A DNA stretch of 15,348 nucleotides from an uncultured Eubacterium sp. (GCA_910577295.1 CAJTLS010000041.1:1-15348), one strand, 5' to 3'; positions 6,390 to 14,867 are shown, counted from the stretch's first letter. Numbers and translations are program-made. The notes: generated by a model not told the origin, from the letters alone.

Positions 6390-7105
6390 GTATGGAAATA
6401 CAAATTATCATATTAATATTAGCAATTGCGCTGACAGCTCTTGTAACAGCAATTATTGTAAGAAATTTTGAGATGAAGAAAATGGAAGATTATCAGGATA
6501 AGGTGCTGGCGAAGCAAAGAGAGGAAGTTCAGAATATTTATGAGACAATGCGCGGGTGGCGGCATGATTACCACAATCATATGCAGACGATGAATGCGTA
6601 TCTGTCGCTGAAACAGATTGACGAGGCATTGACATATCTGAGCCATCTCGAAGAAGATTTGGACAGTATTGATATTGCCATTCGTACGGGAAACGTAAGC
6701 GCTGATGCTATTGTCAGCAGTAAAGTGTCAATTGCCAAAAAAAATGAGATTTCCGTAAATTGTAAGGCGCGCGTACCGAAAGCATTGTCGGTAAGTGATG
6801 TAGACCTCTGTGCAATCTTGGGGAATCTTCTGGATAATGCGATAGAATCTTGTATGCGGGTACAGAGCGAGAAACGCTTTTTGCGTATATACATGGGAAT
6901 CTACCGTAAACAGCTCTATATTTCTGTCAGTAATTCCACGAATAAATCAAAGAGGCAAAAACTCGCGGATTTTATCACTCGAAAACAGGGCGAGCACGGT
7001 TTTGGTTTGCAGCGCATTGACCGCATAACCGAGAAGTATGATGGTTATGTAAACCGCAAAAATGAACCGGGTGTGTTTGTCACGGAAGTGATGCTCCCGA
7101 TATAA
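6386..7105 (+). CDS. Short GHKL sensor histidine kinase with one membrane helix
   Basis: A 239-aa kinase of the AgrC/LytS-type (HATPase_c_5) group. It has one N-terminal helix (about 4-26), a coiled-coil-like stretch (27-55), then the dimerisation and phosphorylation site RGWRHDYHNH with His60. The ATPase domain (about 130-239) has the N-box LCAILGNLLDNAIES (Asn147, Asn151) and the G-box GEHGFGLQRI. Typical AgrC kinases carry about six membrane helices; here no extracellular or multi-helix sensor exists. The start at 6386 overlaps the regulator stop by 4 nt and has AAGGGGAG upstream; a longer frame from 6320 lies inside the regulator gene. It should phosphorylate Asp59 of the partner regulator. 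Confidence 0.9.
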   Translation: MSMEIQIIILILAIALTALVTAIIVRNFEMKKMEDYQDKVLAKQREEVQNIYETMRGWRHDYHNHMQTMNAYLSLKQIDEALTYLSHLEEDLDSIDIAIRTGNVSADAIVSSKVSIAKKNEISVNCKARVPKALSVSDVDLCAILGNLLDNAIESCMRVQSEKRFLRIYMGIYRKQLYISVSNSTNKSKRQKLADFITRKQGEHGFGLQRIDRITEKYDGYVNRKNEPGVFVTEVMLPI

Positions 7106-7202
7106 GAGGCATTTTGTGTTCGGATTTTGTCTTTTCGTGTACGTCTAAGTTTCTTATTTCTTCTTATATGATATACTTCAAAACAACAATAATAGCAACA
7201 TA
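7106..7202 (+). promoter_or_regulatory. Likely promoter region of the ABC operon
   Basis: In the 187-nt gap between kinase and transporters, TATACT (7172-7177) is a good -10 box. Only T-rich poor matches lie 16-17 nt upstream, which fits an activator-dependent promoter. ATTTTGT is repeated at 7111 and 7124. No clear LytTR direct repeat at the usual spacing was found. Confidence 0.4.
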
Positions 7203-7236
7203 GCCTGACGACAGGGTCAATTTGTCATCGTCAGGC
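7203..7236 (+). promoter_or_regulatory. Strong hairpin in the leader of the ABC operon
   Basis: GCCTGACGA (7203-7211) and TCGTCAGGC (7228-7236) are perfect 9-bp GC-rich arms around a 16-nt loop. GTCA occurs three times within 7216-7233, which allows alternative pairings. It is followed by CAATTTATATAGG with no proper T tract, so an attenuator or a stabilising 5' structure fits better than a terminator. Confidence 0.6.
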
Positions 7237-7292
7237 CAATTTATATAGGAGAGCGGTTCTTTGCGATAAATCGCTCAGAAATGGGGAATTGT

Positions 7293-9149
7293 ATGAAATC
7301 AAGTGAAGAAAAGAAACATACTACGGTTTTTCAGAATATTTATCAGGTGTTAAAAGTGATGTTTACCTGCTATCCGAAAGCTAAATGGAAAACGATTGCT
7401 TTGATTATTTTTCAGGTGGGTGAACCATTATTGATAACGGCAGTACCGTCCATTGCCATCGCTGCCATTACCGAAGGAAAAATAGGATATTATTTGCTTT
7501 GCATGGTTGGTGTTCTGCTGTGTTTGGGGATGTTGAAAGCTGCCAGAGATATTTTGGATTTAGATGCCTTTTTATGTCGGATTAATTGCCGGATGCAATG
7601 GTTTATTCCCCGTTTTGTGAAAAAAGTTTTGACAATGGATTATTCAAAAGTGGAACCCTATAAATATCAGAAAAAGATTCGCGAGGCGTTAGAAAGTGTA
7701 AATAGCAATTCAAGTGGGGCCGAACGCCTCATGTATGAGGTGCCAAATCTGGTAATAAAGTCTGCTGGTTTACTTACTTATGGAATTACAATTCTTATGC
7801 TCGATGTAAGAATTATTGTTGTCATGGTTGTGATGTGTGTTATTGACATTTTACTTCGCAGTCATGCCATTTCCTATTCCAGTAAATCATGGGGAGAGAA
7901 CGTGGATATTTATGGTCAGATGAAGTATATAGAAAATGAAGCGCTGGATTTGAAAGCGGGAAAAGATGTGCGCATATATCAGATGAAACCATGGTTTCAC
8001 AAGACGTATGACAAGTTGATTAAACGGGAGGTCTCACTTGCCAGTAAAATACAGCTTCGTTGGTATTTTCCGACGTTAGCAGATGCGGGTTTTGTGGTAA
8101 TTCGGGATTTACTTGCTTATTTCATATTGGTTTCACAGGCAGTAGCCGGTGAGATATCTCCGGCTATGTTTACTTTCTATCTTGGCGTTATTGCGGATTT
8201 TGCTTTTTGGTTTTATGGTTTTTCAGAAAATTTTTCCGCTATCCGTAAAGCAGCTAAAGAACACGATTTTTATCGGGCGATTATGGATGAGAAAGAAGTT
8301 TCAGAAGCCGATGGCCAATTAAAAGCTCCGGTAGGAAAAGGGTTTTCCATAGAGTTTAAGAATGTCTGTTTCCGGTATGAGGACGCCGAAGAGGATACGA
8401 TTCACAATTTGAATCTAAAGATTAATGTCGGGGAAAAGATAGCTATTGTCGGAAACAATGGAGCCGGAAAGACAACGCTTGTGAAGTTGTTATGTGGTTT
8501 GTATCACCCGAGCAGCGGAGAAATTTTTGTGGATGGCATAGATATAACTACTCTCAATCGCACAGATTATCAAAAACGTATCAGCGTATTGTTTCAGGAT
8601 ATCGAGCCGTTTCATTTTACGATTGCCTCAAATGTGTGCGCAGGTGAGGATGATTGCAACTGTTCGCAGAGATTAAAGGAGAGCCTGCAAAAGGCGGAGC
8701 TATGGGAGAAAGTAATTTCCCTTCCATACAAAGAGAATACTTATATTTTTCAGACGTTTGACAAGGACGGTATCCAGTTGTCCGGCGGGGAGACACAGAA
8801 GCTTCTTTTAGCGAGGGCGATATATAAAAATGGAGATTTTCTCATATTGGACGAACCGACGTCTGCCCTCGACCCCATTGCGGAGAGCCACATATATGAG
8901 CAGTACAATCAACTGGCAAAAAATAAAACGGCCATCTTTATTTCCCATCGTCTGGCAAGTACAAAGTTTTGTGAAAGGATAATCTTTTTAGAGAATGGAA
9001 AAGTAAGAGAAGAAGGAAGTCACGAAGAACTCATGATGGCCGGGGGAGAATATCGGAAAATTTTTGATATCCAGAGCCACTACTATAAAAAGAAAGGAGA
9101 TATGACAAATGATTTGGAAATCGTTGAAAATGATCCATTATCTGAATAA
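7293..9149 (+). CDS. ABC exporter half-transporter A (membrane domain fused to ATPase)
   Basis: A 618-aa fusion of an N-terminal membrane domain (about 1-330, predicted about six helices) and an ATPase domain. The ATPase shows Walker A GNNGAGKTT (Lys393), Q-loop VLFQDIEPF, signature LSGGE (496-500), Walker B LILDEP (Asp520, Glu521) and switch His552 in ISHR. All catalytic residues are present. A loop near the domain boundary has GKDVRIY, shared by all four operon members. It pairs by architecture with gene B, which overlaps its end by 41 nt. Start: ATG 7293 has GGGGAA just upstream; ATG 7281 (MGNC) is in frame, with AGGAGAG 28 nt away across a hairpin. Substrate unknown; peptide export or self-protection is inferred from the regulator context. 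Confidence 0.88.
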   Translation: MKSSEEKKHTTVFQNIYQVLKVMFTCYPKAKWKTIALIIFQVGEPLLITAVPSIAIAAITEGKIGYYLLCMVGVLLCLGMLKAARDILDLDAFLCRINCRMQWFIPRFVKKVLTMDYSKVEPYKYQKKIREALESVNSNSSGAERLMYEVPNLVIKSAGLLTYGITILMLDVRIIVVMVVMCVIDILLRSHAISYSSKSWGENVDIYGQMKYIENEALDLKAGKDVRIYQMKPWFHKTYDKLIKREVSLASKIQLRWYFPTLADAGFVVIRDLLAYFILVSQAVAGEISPAMFTFYLGVIADFAFWFYGFSENFSAIRKAAKEHDFYRAIMDEKEVSEADGQLKAPVGKGFSIEFKNVCFRYEDAEEDTIHNLNLKINVGEKIAIVGNNGAGKTTLVKLLCGLYHPSSGEIFVDGIDITTLNRTDYQKRISVLFQDIEPFHFTIASNVCAGEDDCNCSQRLKESLQKAELWEKVISLPYKENTYIFQTFDKDGIQLSGGETQKLLLARAIYKNGDFLILDEPTSALDPIAESHIYEQYNQLAKNKTAIFISHRLASTKFCERIIFLENGKVREEGSHEELMMAGGEYRKIFDIQSHYYKKKGDMTNDLEIVENDPLSE

Positions 9150-10920
9150 AAAATATATACCTTTTGTTGTATTGGGGAAGATTCTGGCAGTGAGTCAGGT
9201 CTATGTCAACATTATAATGGGAAGCGTGATTCTTGATATGGTGATTAACAGACAGGCGGTTCCGAATATTATGCGTCTTGTTATCATTATGGTTATCAGC
9301 AGCGCTCTATTGATTGTGGGATGGTGGGGTATTGAAAACATACTTCGGGTGATGGAGGGGGAATTGGTCAGTAAGATGCGTCAGGCTATTGTAGAGCATT
9401 GTATGACACTGGATTACGAGGTTTTAGAAAGAAAAGAAACGCTGGAAATGATTCAGAGAGCGGGAGATTCGATTAACAGCGGAGGTGGAATAAGAAATTT
9501 TTATAATAATCTTACGTCTTTTATTGAGTATTTGATTACGATTATAACTTCCGTTGTCGTTCTCATTCCGCTGTTTGTTCCCGTGACCAAGAAAGTTTCC
9601 GGATTAACGGGATTTTTAAACGGCTGGTATAGCGGTTTGATTTTAGTGTGTATTATTTTGGTATCCGTTGTATTTCGCTACCTGCTTGCGCGCCGCAGGA
9701 GCCGCATAGAGCAAAAGCAATTTGAAAAAAATATAGATTTAAATCGTGAGTTTGGATATTATTTTAACATTATTTTCCGGTATCGGACAGGAAAAGATAT
9801 CCGTTTATACCGTATGCAGGACAAGATTTTGAATGGACTGTCGGAGAATGCAAAAGGGATAGAAAACAACGGGAAATGGATGATGAAGGGGGTAAGACCG
9901 GATAGTATATGGAAAAATGTGGTGAATTATATTTTGCTCCTGAGCACCTATGTTTATGTTGGATTAAAAGTAATCTGCCAGCTAATCAGTCTGGGAAACG
10001 TTATGAAATATGTCACGGCAATTACAAGAATGTCGGATAGCCTCGGGAGCATAATGGAGAGCTACAATGCTCTTCATATACGGGGAAAATACGTTTCCTA
10101 TTATTATGATTTCCTAAATATTAAAAATGAAAAATATGAGGGAACGCTGCCATTAGAGAAGCGGGACGATAACGAATACCTTTTGGAATTTAAGGATGTA
10201 TCATTTCGCTATCCGAATCAAAAGGATATGGTACTCTCCCATGTTTCTATGAAATTTACCGTAGGAGAGAAGATGGCTATCGTGGGGCCAAATGGGGCTG
10301 GCAAAAGTACGTTTATTAAGCTGTTATGCCGCCTGTACGACCCGACGGAAGGTGAAATTTTACTGAATGGGATTGATATCAAATTGTATGATTATGAGGA
10401 GTATATGAAAATTTTTTCCATTGTCTTTCAGGATTATCAGCTCTTTAGTTTTCCTTTGGCAGAAAATGTGGCGGCCTCTATAGAATACGATAGTGAGAAA
10501 GTAAAATGCAGCCTCATTGAGGCCGGTTTTGAAAAACAGCTTGAAAAGTTTGATGATGGCATTCATACGAATCTCTATCAGATGAAAGAGAAAGGGATTG
10601 AAATTTCCGGAGGGGAGGCTCAGAAGATTGCACTGGCAAGGGCACTTTATAAGGATGCGGCGATTGTTATTTTGGATGAACCAACATCGGCATTAGACCC
10701 GGTTTCCGAGTTTGAGATTTATAAACGTTTTGACGAGATGGTTCAGGGCAAGACGTCCATTTACATTTCCCACCGCATGTCAAGCTGTCGTTTTTGTAAC
10801 CGCATACTTGTATTTGACAAGGGACGGATTGTGCAAAGCGGAAGTCATGAGCAACTTATGAGTCAGACTGATAAATTGTATGCAAAGCTGTGGGAGGCGC
10901 AGGCAAAGTATTATCAGTGA
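9109..10920 (+). CDS. ABC exporter half-transporter B (membrane domain fused to ATPase)
   Basis: A 603-aa half-transporter of a second subtype whose membrane domain starts with KKYIPFVVLGKI and VYVNIIMGSVILD and contains EVLERKETLEMIQRA and GKDIRLY. The ATPase has Walker A GPNGAGKST (Lys399), Q-loop IVFQDYQLF, signature ISGGE (SGGE 500-503), Walker B VILDEP (Asp523, Glu524) and His555 in ISHRMSS. Catalytic residues are complete, unlike classical heterodimers with one degenerate site. AAGGAG lies 9 nt before the ATG. The start sits inside the end of gene A, so translation is probably coupled. It most resembles gene D. Likely heterodimer partner of A. Confidence 0.88.
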   Translation: MIWKSLKMIHYLNKKYIPFVVLGKILAVSQVYVNIIMGSVILDMVINRQAVPNIMRLVIIMVISSALLIVGWWGIENILRVMEGELVSKMRQAIVEHCMTLDYEVLERKETLEMIQRAGDSINSGGGIRNFYNNLTSFIEYLITIITSVVVLIPLFVPVTKKVSGLTGFLNGWYSGLILVCIILVSVVFRYLLARRRSRIEQKQFEKNIDLNREFGYYFNIIFRYRTGKDIRLYRMQDKILNGLSENAKGIENNGKWMMKGVRPDSIWKNVVNYILLLSTYVYVGLKVICQLISLGNVMKYVTAITRMSDSLGSIMESYNALHIRGKYVSYYYDFLNIKNEKYEGTLPLEKRDDNEYLLEFKDVSFRYPNQKDMVLSHVSMKFTVGEKMAIVGPNGAGKSTFIKLLCRLYDPTEGEILLNGIDIKLYDYEEYMKIFSIVFQDYQLFSFPLAENVAASIEYDSEKVKCSLIEAGFEKQLEKFDDGIHTNLYQMKEKGIEISGGEAQKIALARALYKDAAIVILDEPTSALDPVSEFEIYKRFDEMVQGKTSIYISHRMSSCRFCNRILVFDKGRIVQSGSHEQLMSQTDKLYAKLWEAQAKYYQ

Positions 10921-10940
10921 TATGGGAAGAGGGGAATGAT

Positions 10941-12752
10941 ATGAACACAAGGGGGATTTTAAAAAATATTTCTAATGTGTATAGAGAGTTATTTCATTAT
11001 TCGAAAAAAATCTGCTGGCAGTTGCCGCTATATGCACTAATTCGTATTATTATGCCGCTTATTGTAAGTGCGATACCGGCAATCGCGATTGCGATGCTCA
11101 CGCAGGATAGCCTGACAAAGTATGTGTTGGGAATCAGTGCTCTGCTTGTTGTTAATATGCTTTTGGCGGGAATTAGTATTATGCTTGAAAACCGCTTTAG
11201 CCTCAATATTATGGGAACGCGTTTTCACGCTTTTGCTGCCCGATTACTGCGTAAATGCCTGACGATGGATTTTTGTAATATAGAGCCGGCAGATAAGCAG
11301 AAAAAGATGTTTCGGGGAGTACAAAGTGTCGCAAATAATTCTCGGGGAGTGGAGGGACTTGCCCGCTATTCGTTTGAAATGTTTTATGGATTATTTGGTT
11401 TGTTCTCGTATGGGACAATTATGTTTTCCATACATTGGAGTATTTTACTGATTGTAGCCGCTACGACTCTTGTAACTTTTTTACTGAAAAAGCATGCCAT
11501 CCTGTATTGGCGGAAGCTGGCAGATGAACGTTATCAGGCAGGCCGTGTCAACTCCATGCTAGAGCATCAGGGGATTTCCCTTGACTACGGAAAAGATATT
11601 CGAATTTATCATGTGGAAAACTGGTTCCGTGATGTTTTTGATGAGCAGATTCGCAAAATGTACCGTGTGATTGCCAAACAGGAACTGCATTGGTATTTTC
11701 CGACCGTGGGCGAACAGGTAGGAAATTTTGTTCGGGATTTTGTTATGTATATGTTGTTAATCCGCATGGTACTGGGTGGCAGTATTTCTGTGGCGCAATT
11801 TACATTTTATGTTGGCGTTGTAGCCGGATTCTCTGTCTGGATGAATGAGACAGTCACTCACCTGTCGCAGGTAATGGAGATGAACGTGGAAATGGGATAT
11901 TATACGGACGCCTTGGAAATTGCGGATGTGTTCCGGCATGGAAATGGGGAAAAACCGGATTTATCACGTGAGGTTTCTATCGAATTTTGCGATGTATCAT
12001 TCCGCTATGAAGAGGGCGGGGAGGATATACTGTCTCATCTAAGTTTCCGGATTGAACCCGGGAAAAAGATTGCGCTCGTGGGAAATAACGGGGCTGGTAA
12101 GACAACGATTGTCAAACTGATATGCGGATTTTATATGCCGACAGAAGGAGATGTTCTCGTTAATGGTATTAGCACACGAGATTATGATATGGATGAGTAT
12201 GGGAAATTAATTTCACCGGTATTTCAAGATGGCTTTATGACAGCGTTTACTGTGGCGATGAATGCTGCTGGAGGAGAGGAAGAGCGAATGGATAGGAAAC
12301 GGATACGGCAATGTCTTGAGAAAGCGGCTATATGGGAGCAAATCGATTCGCTGCAGGATAAAGAGGATACTTATATTACCCAGACACTGGAGCGGGAGGG
12401 CGTCAATTTTTCCGGTGGGGAGCTTCAGAAGCTTCTGATTGCCCGGGCGCTTTATAAAGATGGCAAATGTCTGATTTTAGATGAGCCGACGAGCGCACTT
12501 GATTCAATTGCGGAAAGCCGGATTTATGAACAGTATAATGAAATGACAAAAGAAAAGACTTCGATATTTATTTCTCACCGTTTAGCCAGTACCCGGTTTT
12601 GTGATGAGATTCTTTTTTTGGAAAAGGGCAAGGTGACAGAACGGGGAAGCCATGAGGCGCTCATTGTCCAAAATGGCGCGTATGCAAAAATGTTCGAGAT
12701 ACAAAGTCACTATTACCGAAAGGAAGAAAATGCGCAGAAAGGTGGATTATAA
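10941..12752 (+). CDS. ABC exporter half-transporter C (paralogue of A)
   Basis: A 603-aa half-transporter of the A subtype. The ATG at 10941 (MNTRGILK) is chosen because AGAGGGGA lies just upstream; a longer in-frame start at 10890 would overlap gene B. The membrane domain has IVSAIPAIAIAML (compare ITAVPSIAIAAI in A) and GKDIRIYHVENWF (compare GKDVRIYQMKPWF). The ATPase has GNNGAGKTT (Lys387), Q-loop PVFQDGFM, signature FSGGE (SGGE 491-494), LILDEP (Asp514, Glu515) and ISHRLAS (His546). It starts 20 nt after B and ends 2 nt before D. The tail YEQYNEMTKEKT...SHRLAST matches A closely, supporting duplication. Confidence 0.88.
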   Translation: MNTRGILKNISNVYRELFHYSKKICWQLPLYALIRIIMPLIVSAIPAIAIAMLTQDSLTKYVLGISALLVVNMLLAGISIMLENRFSLNIMGTRFHAFAARLLRKCLTMDFCNIEPADKQKKMFRGVQSVANNSRGVEGLARYSFEMFYGLFGLFSYGTIMFSIHWSILLIVAATTLVTFLLKKHAILYWRKLADERYQAGRVNSMLEHQGISLDYGKDIRIYHVENWFRDVFDEQIRKMYRVIAKQELHWYFPTVGEQVGNFVRDFVMYMLLIRMVLGGSISVAQFTFYVGVVAGFSVWMNETVTHLSQVMEMNVEMGYYTDALEIADVFRHGNGEKPDLSREVSIEFCDVSFRYEEGGEDILSHLSFRIEPGKKIALVGNNGAGKTTIVKLICGFYMPTEGDVLVNGISTRDYDMDEYGKLISPVFQDGFMTAFTVAMNAAGGEEERMDRKRIRQCLEKAAIWEQIDSLQDKEDTYITQTLEREGVNFSGGELQKLLIARALYKDGKCLILDEPTSALDSIAESRIYEQYNEMTKEKTSIFISHRLASTRFCDEILFLEKGKVTERGSHEALIVQNGAYAKMFEIQSHYYRKEENAQKGGL

Positions 12753-12754
12753 TT

Positions 12755-14593
12755 ATGAAAAATAGAAAAGCTGTTCATCTAGTATTAAAGATAGTACATA
12801 AGCTGTGTCCCAGTTTTTTGCCGTTGCTCATTTTGATGAAAATATCGGGTGCGGCAGTACCATATGTAAATATTGTCGGCAGCAGTATTATTATTGATGC
12901 GCTGTTTCAGAAAAAAGGGTTTGAACAGATTTTCCAATACGCATTGTGGATGATGGGTCTGAATTTTGCGCTAAATATGTTTTGCTGGGGTATTGATAAG
13001 CTTGTGAATGTGCGTAAGTATCTGCTGGCCGAACAGGTTCAGAAAATGATTTCTCAAAAAGGACTTACTCTTGATTACGAAATTTTGGAGAAAAAGGAAA
13101 CTCTTGAATGCATTCATAAGGCAAGGGAGGGCATGAATACCAATGGAGATATTACGGTTTTTTGCGACCGAATTGCCAATATGATTGGTGTTATAGCGGA
13201 TATCATTTATGCGGTAATTCTGTTTCTTCCAGTATTTTTTGCAGTTGGCGGAATTTCAGGGGTGCCATTTTTCCAATTTATTCAATCTCATTTTGGCAGC
13301 ATCACATTAAATCTGATTTTGGTGGGACAGCTTATTTTTCTCGGTTGGAGCCAGCGAAGAATGGGAGCTCTACAAAAAAAGACGTTCGATATCAATGTGG
13401 ATGCAAATCGGCATTATGGATACTATATGTCCTTTCTTATGGATTCATCGAATTATGCAAAGGGAAAAGATGTGCGGATGTATGATTTTGCAGACACGAT
13501 TAGCGAAAGATATAAAAAAGATGTCAACAGCATGATGAAAGTCTTTTGTGAGATGAGAAAGCGGACGGAAAAATACTCTTTCCTGAATGAGTGCTGTAGT
13601 GCGGTTTACACGATTGCCAGCTATGTGTATGTGGGAGTTAAGGCTGGACTTGGTTTGGTTAGTATCGGAAGCGTGGCAAGATATGTGGGGGCATTTACAA
13701 AATTCAGCGCGGCGTTAGGAAGCGTTGTCAGAACGTATATGGAAATTTCTATTTGCGCCCAGTATCTTGCTTATTTTCAGGAATTTATGGATATTAAAAA
13801 TGAAAAGTATAACGGAAACCTGTCGATAGGCAAACGGGAAGACGGCGAATATGAGTTTGAGTTTTGCGACGTTTCTTTTTCTTACTCTAATAGTGTAGAA
13901 CCGGTGCTCGAACATATTTCCATGAAACTTAAAGTTGGAAAGAAGATGTCGCTTGTCGGGCCAAACGGCGCAGGAAAGACGACGTTTATCAAACTCTTGT
14001 GCCGTCTGTACGACCCGACTGAGGGACAGATTCTGTTAAATGGCGTCGATATCAGGCAATACAATTACAGTGAATATATACAACTGTTTTCGGTTGTCTT
14101 TCAGGATTTTAAGTTGTTCTCATTTTCTATCGCAGAAAATGTAGCCGTGTCAAAGGAGTTTGATGAAAAGAAAGTGAGGAGCTGTCTGGAAAAGGCAGGA
14201 TTTACCGAGCGGCTTGGTACACTGGAGAAAGATATTCACACAAGCCTTTACAAGCTGGAGAGGGATGGCGTGGAAATTTCTGGCGGCGAGGCGCAGAAGA
14301 TTGCCATTGCCCGCGCCTTGTATAAAGATTCGCCGCTCGTTATTTTAGACGAACCGACGTCAGCGCTTGACCCGCAATCCGAATATGAAATCTACCGGAG
14401 TTTTGACAGGCTGGTCGGAGAAAAGACGGCAATTTATATTTCCCACCGCATGTCAAGCTGCCGATTCTGTAACCAGATTCTTGTATTTGACAAAGGGAAA
14501 ATCGTCCAGCAGGGAAGCCATGATAAACTGATGGAGAATACAGACGGGCTTTATTATCAGATGTGGAACGCACAGGCACAGTATTATAAGTAG
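12755..14593 (+). CDS. ABC exporter half-transporter D (paralogue of B)
   Basis: A 612-aa half-transporter of the B subtype. The membrane domain carries PYVNIVGSSIIID, EILEKKETLECIHKA and GKDVRMYDF. The ATPase has GPNGAGKTT (Lys408), Q-loop VVFQDFKLF, signature ISGGE (SGGE 509-512), VILDEP (Asp532, Glu533) and His564. The stretches IKLLCRLYDPTEG and SHRMSSCRFCNxILVFDKG are shared with B almost unchanged. AAAGGTGG precedes the ATG by about 9 nt, and the gene follows C by 2 nt. Probably the heterodimer partner of C. No clear terminator follows; the stop overlaps a small antisense ORF. Confidence 0.88.
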   Translation: MKNRKAVHLVLKIVHKLCPSFLPLLILMKISGAAVPYVNIVGSSIIIDALFQKKGFEQIFQYALWMMGLNFALNMFCWGIDKLVNVRKYLLAEQVQKMISQKGLTLDYEILEKKETLECIHKAREGMNTNGDITVFCDRIANMIGVIADIIYAVILFLPVFFAVGGISGVPFFQFIQSHFGSITLNLILVGQLIFLGWSQRRMGALQKKTFDINVDANRHYGYYMSFLMDSSNYAKGKDVRMYDFADTISERYKKDVNSMMKVFCEMRKRTEKYSFLNECCSAVYTIASYVYVGVKAGLGLVSIGSVARYVGAFTKFSAALGSVVRTYMEISICAQYLAYFQEFMDIKNEKYNGNLSIGKREDGEYEFEFCDVSFSYSNSVEPVLEHISMKLKVGKKMSLVGPNGAGKTTFIKLLCRLYDPTEGQILLNGVDIRQYNYSEYIQLFSVVFQDFKLFSFSIAENVAVSKEFDEKKVRSCLEKAGFTERLGTLEKDIHTSLYKLERDGVEISGGEAQKIAIARALYKDSPLVILDEPTSALDPQSEYEIYRSFDRLVGEKTAIYISHRMSSCRFCNQILVFDKGKIVQQGSHDKLMENTDGLYYQMWNAQAQYYK

Positions 14594-14787
14594 ATGCATT
14601 CTGGCAGTTCAATATACCAGTCCACGTAGATTTCTGCAGAAGCCGCCATCTTGCAGTAGCAGTCGCAGAGGACATTTGGTACGATATTCTCTCCCAAACA
14701 GTTCCAAAGTCTCTCTATCTTAGTTATAGTTAGAAATTTCTGTTCGTCATCTACGAAAAATTCCACCATAAAAGTATATATAACCAT
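14584..14787 (-). CDS. Possible small protein, 67 aa, antisense to the ABC operon end
   Basis: A minus-strand ORF of 67 residues (MVIYTFMVEFFVDDEQ...), acidic, with four cysteines (NCLG, LCDCYCKM, ECIYL) and no membrane helix. A GAGG lies 8 nt before the ATG. It fills most of the gap between D and the RHS gene; its stop overlaps D by 10 nt. Its promoter would lie close to that of the divergent RHS gene. The composition looks protein-like rather than a shadow ORF, but no family was recognised. An immunity-type role near an RHS gene is speculation. Confidence 0.45.
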   Translation of the reverse strand: MVIYTFMVEFFVDDEQKFLTITKIERLWNCLGENIVPNVLCDCYCKMAASAEIYVDWYIELPECIYL

Positions 14788-14800
14788 CGCAAAAGCCTCG

Positions 14801-14829
14801 TTTTCATAAGTGTTTATGTACTATATAAT
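14801..14829 (+). promoter_or_regulatory. Promoter of the RHS-type gene
   Basis: TTTTCA (14801-14806) and a perfect TATAAT (14824-14829) are 17 bp apart. They lie 38 nt upstream of the ATG at 14868, with the RBS AGAGGG in between. Confidence 0.7.
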
Positions 14830-14867
14830 AGTAGAAAATAAACAAGTTACGAAAGAGGGCATTAATT

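Noticed and set aside
7106..7170. LytTR-type paired binding repeats upstream of the ABC operon
   Set aside because: Only a 7-nt repeat (ATTTTGT) 13 nt apart was found; it does not fit the usual 9-bp repeats about 21 nt apart.
7168..7203. 11-codon ORF in the ABC operon leader as a possible signal peptide precursor
   Set aside because: It overlaps the likely -10 box, has no RBS and no export or processing motif.
10890..10940. Longer N-terminus for transporter C (MGGAGKVLSV...)
   Set aside because: It lies inside gene B, has no RBS, and the ATG at 10941 has a good one.
13162..13485. 107-aa plus-strand ORF inside transporter D
   Set aside because: It is an alternative-frame shadow of a strongly coding gene, without an RBS or recognisable features.
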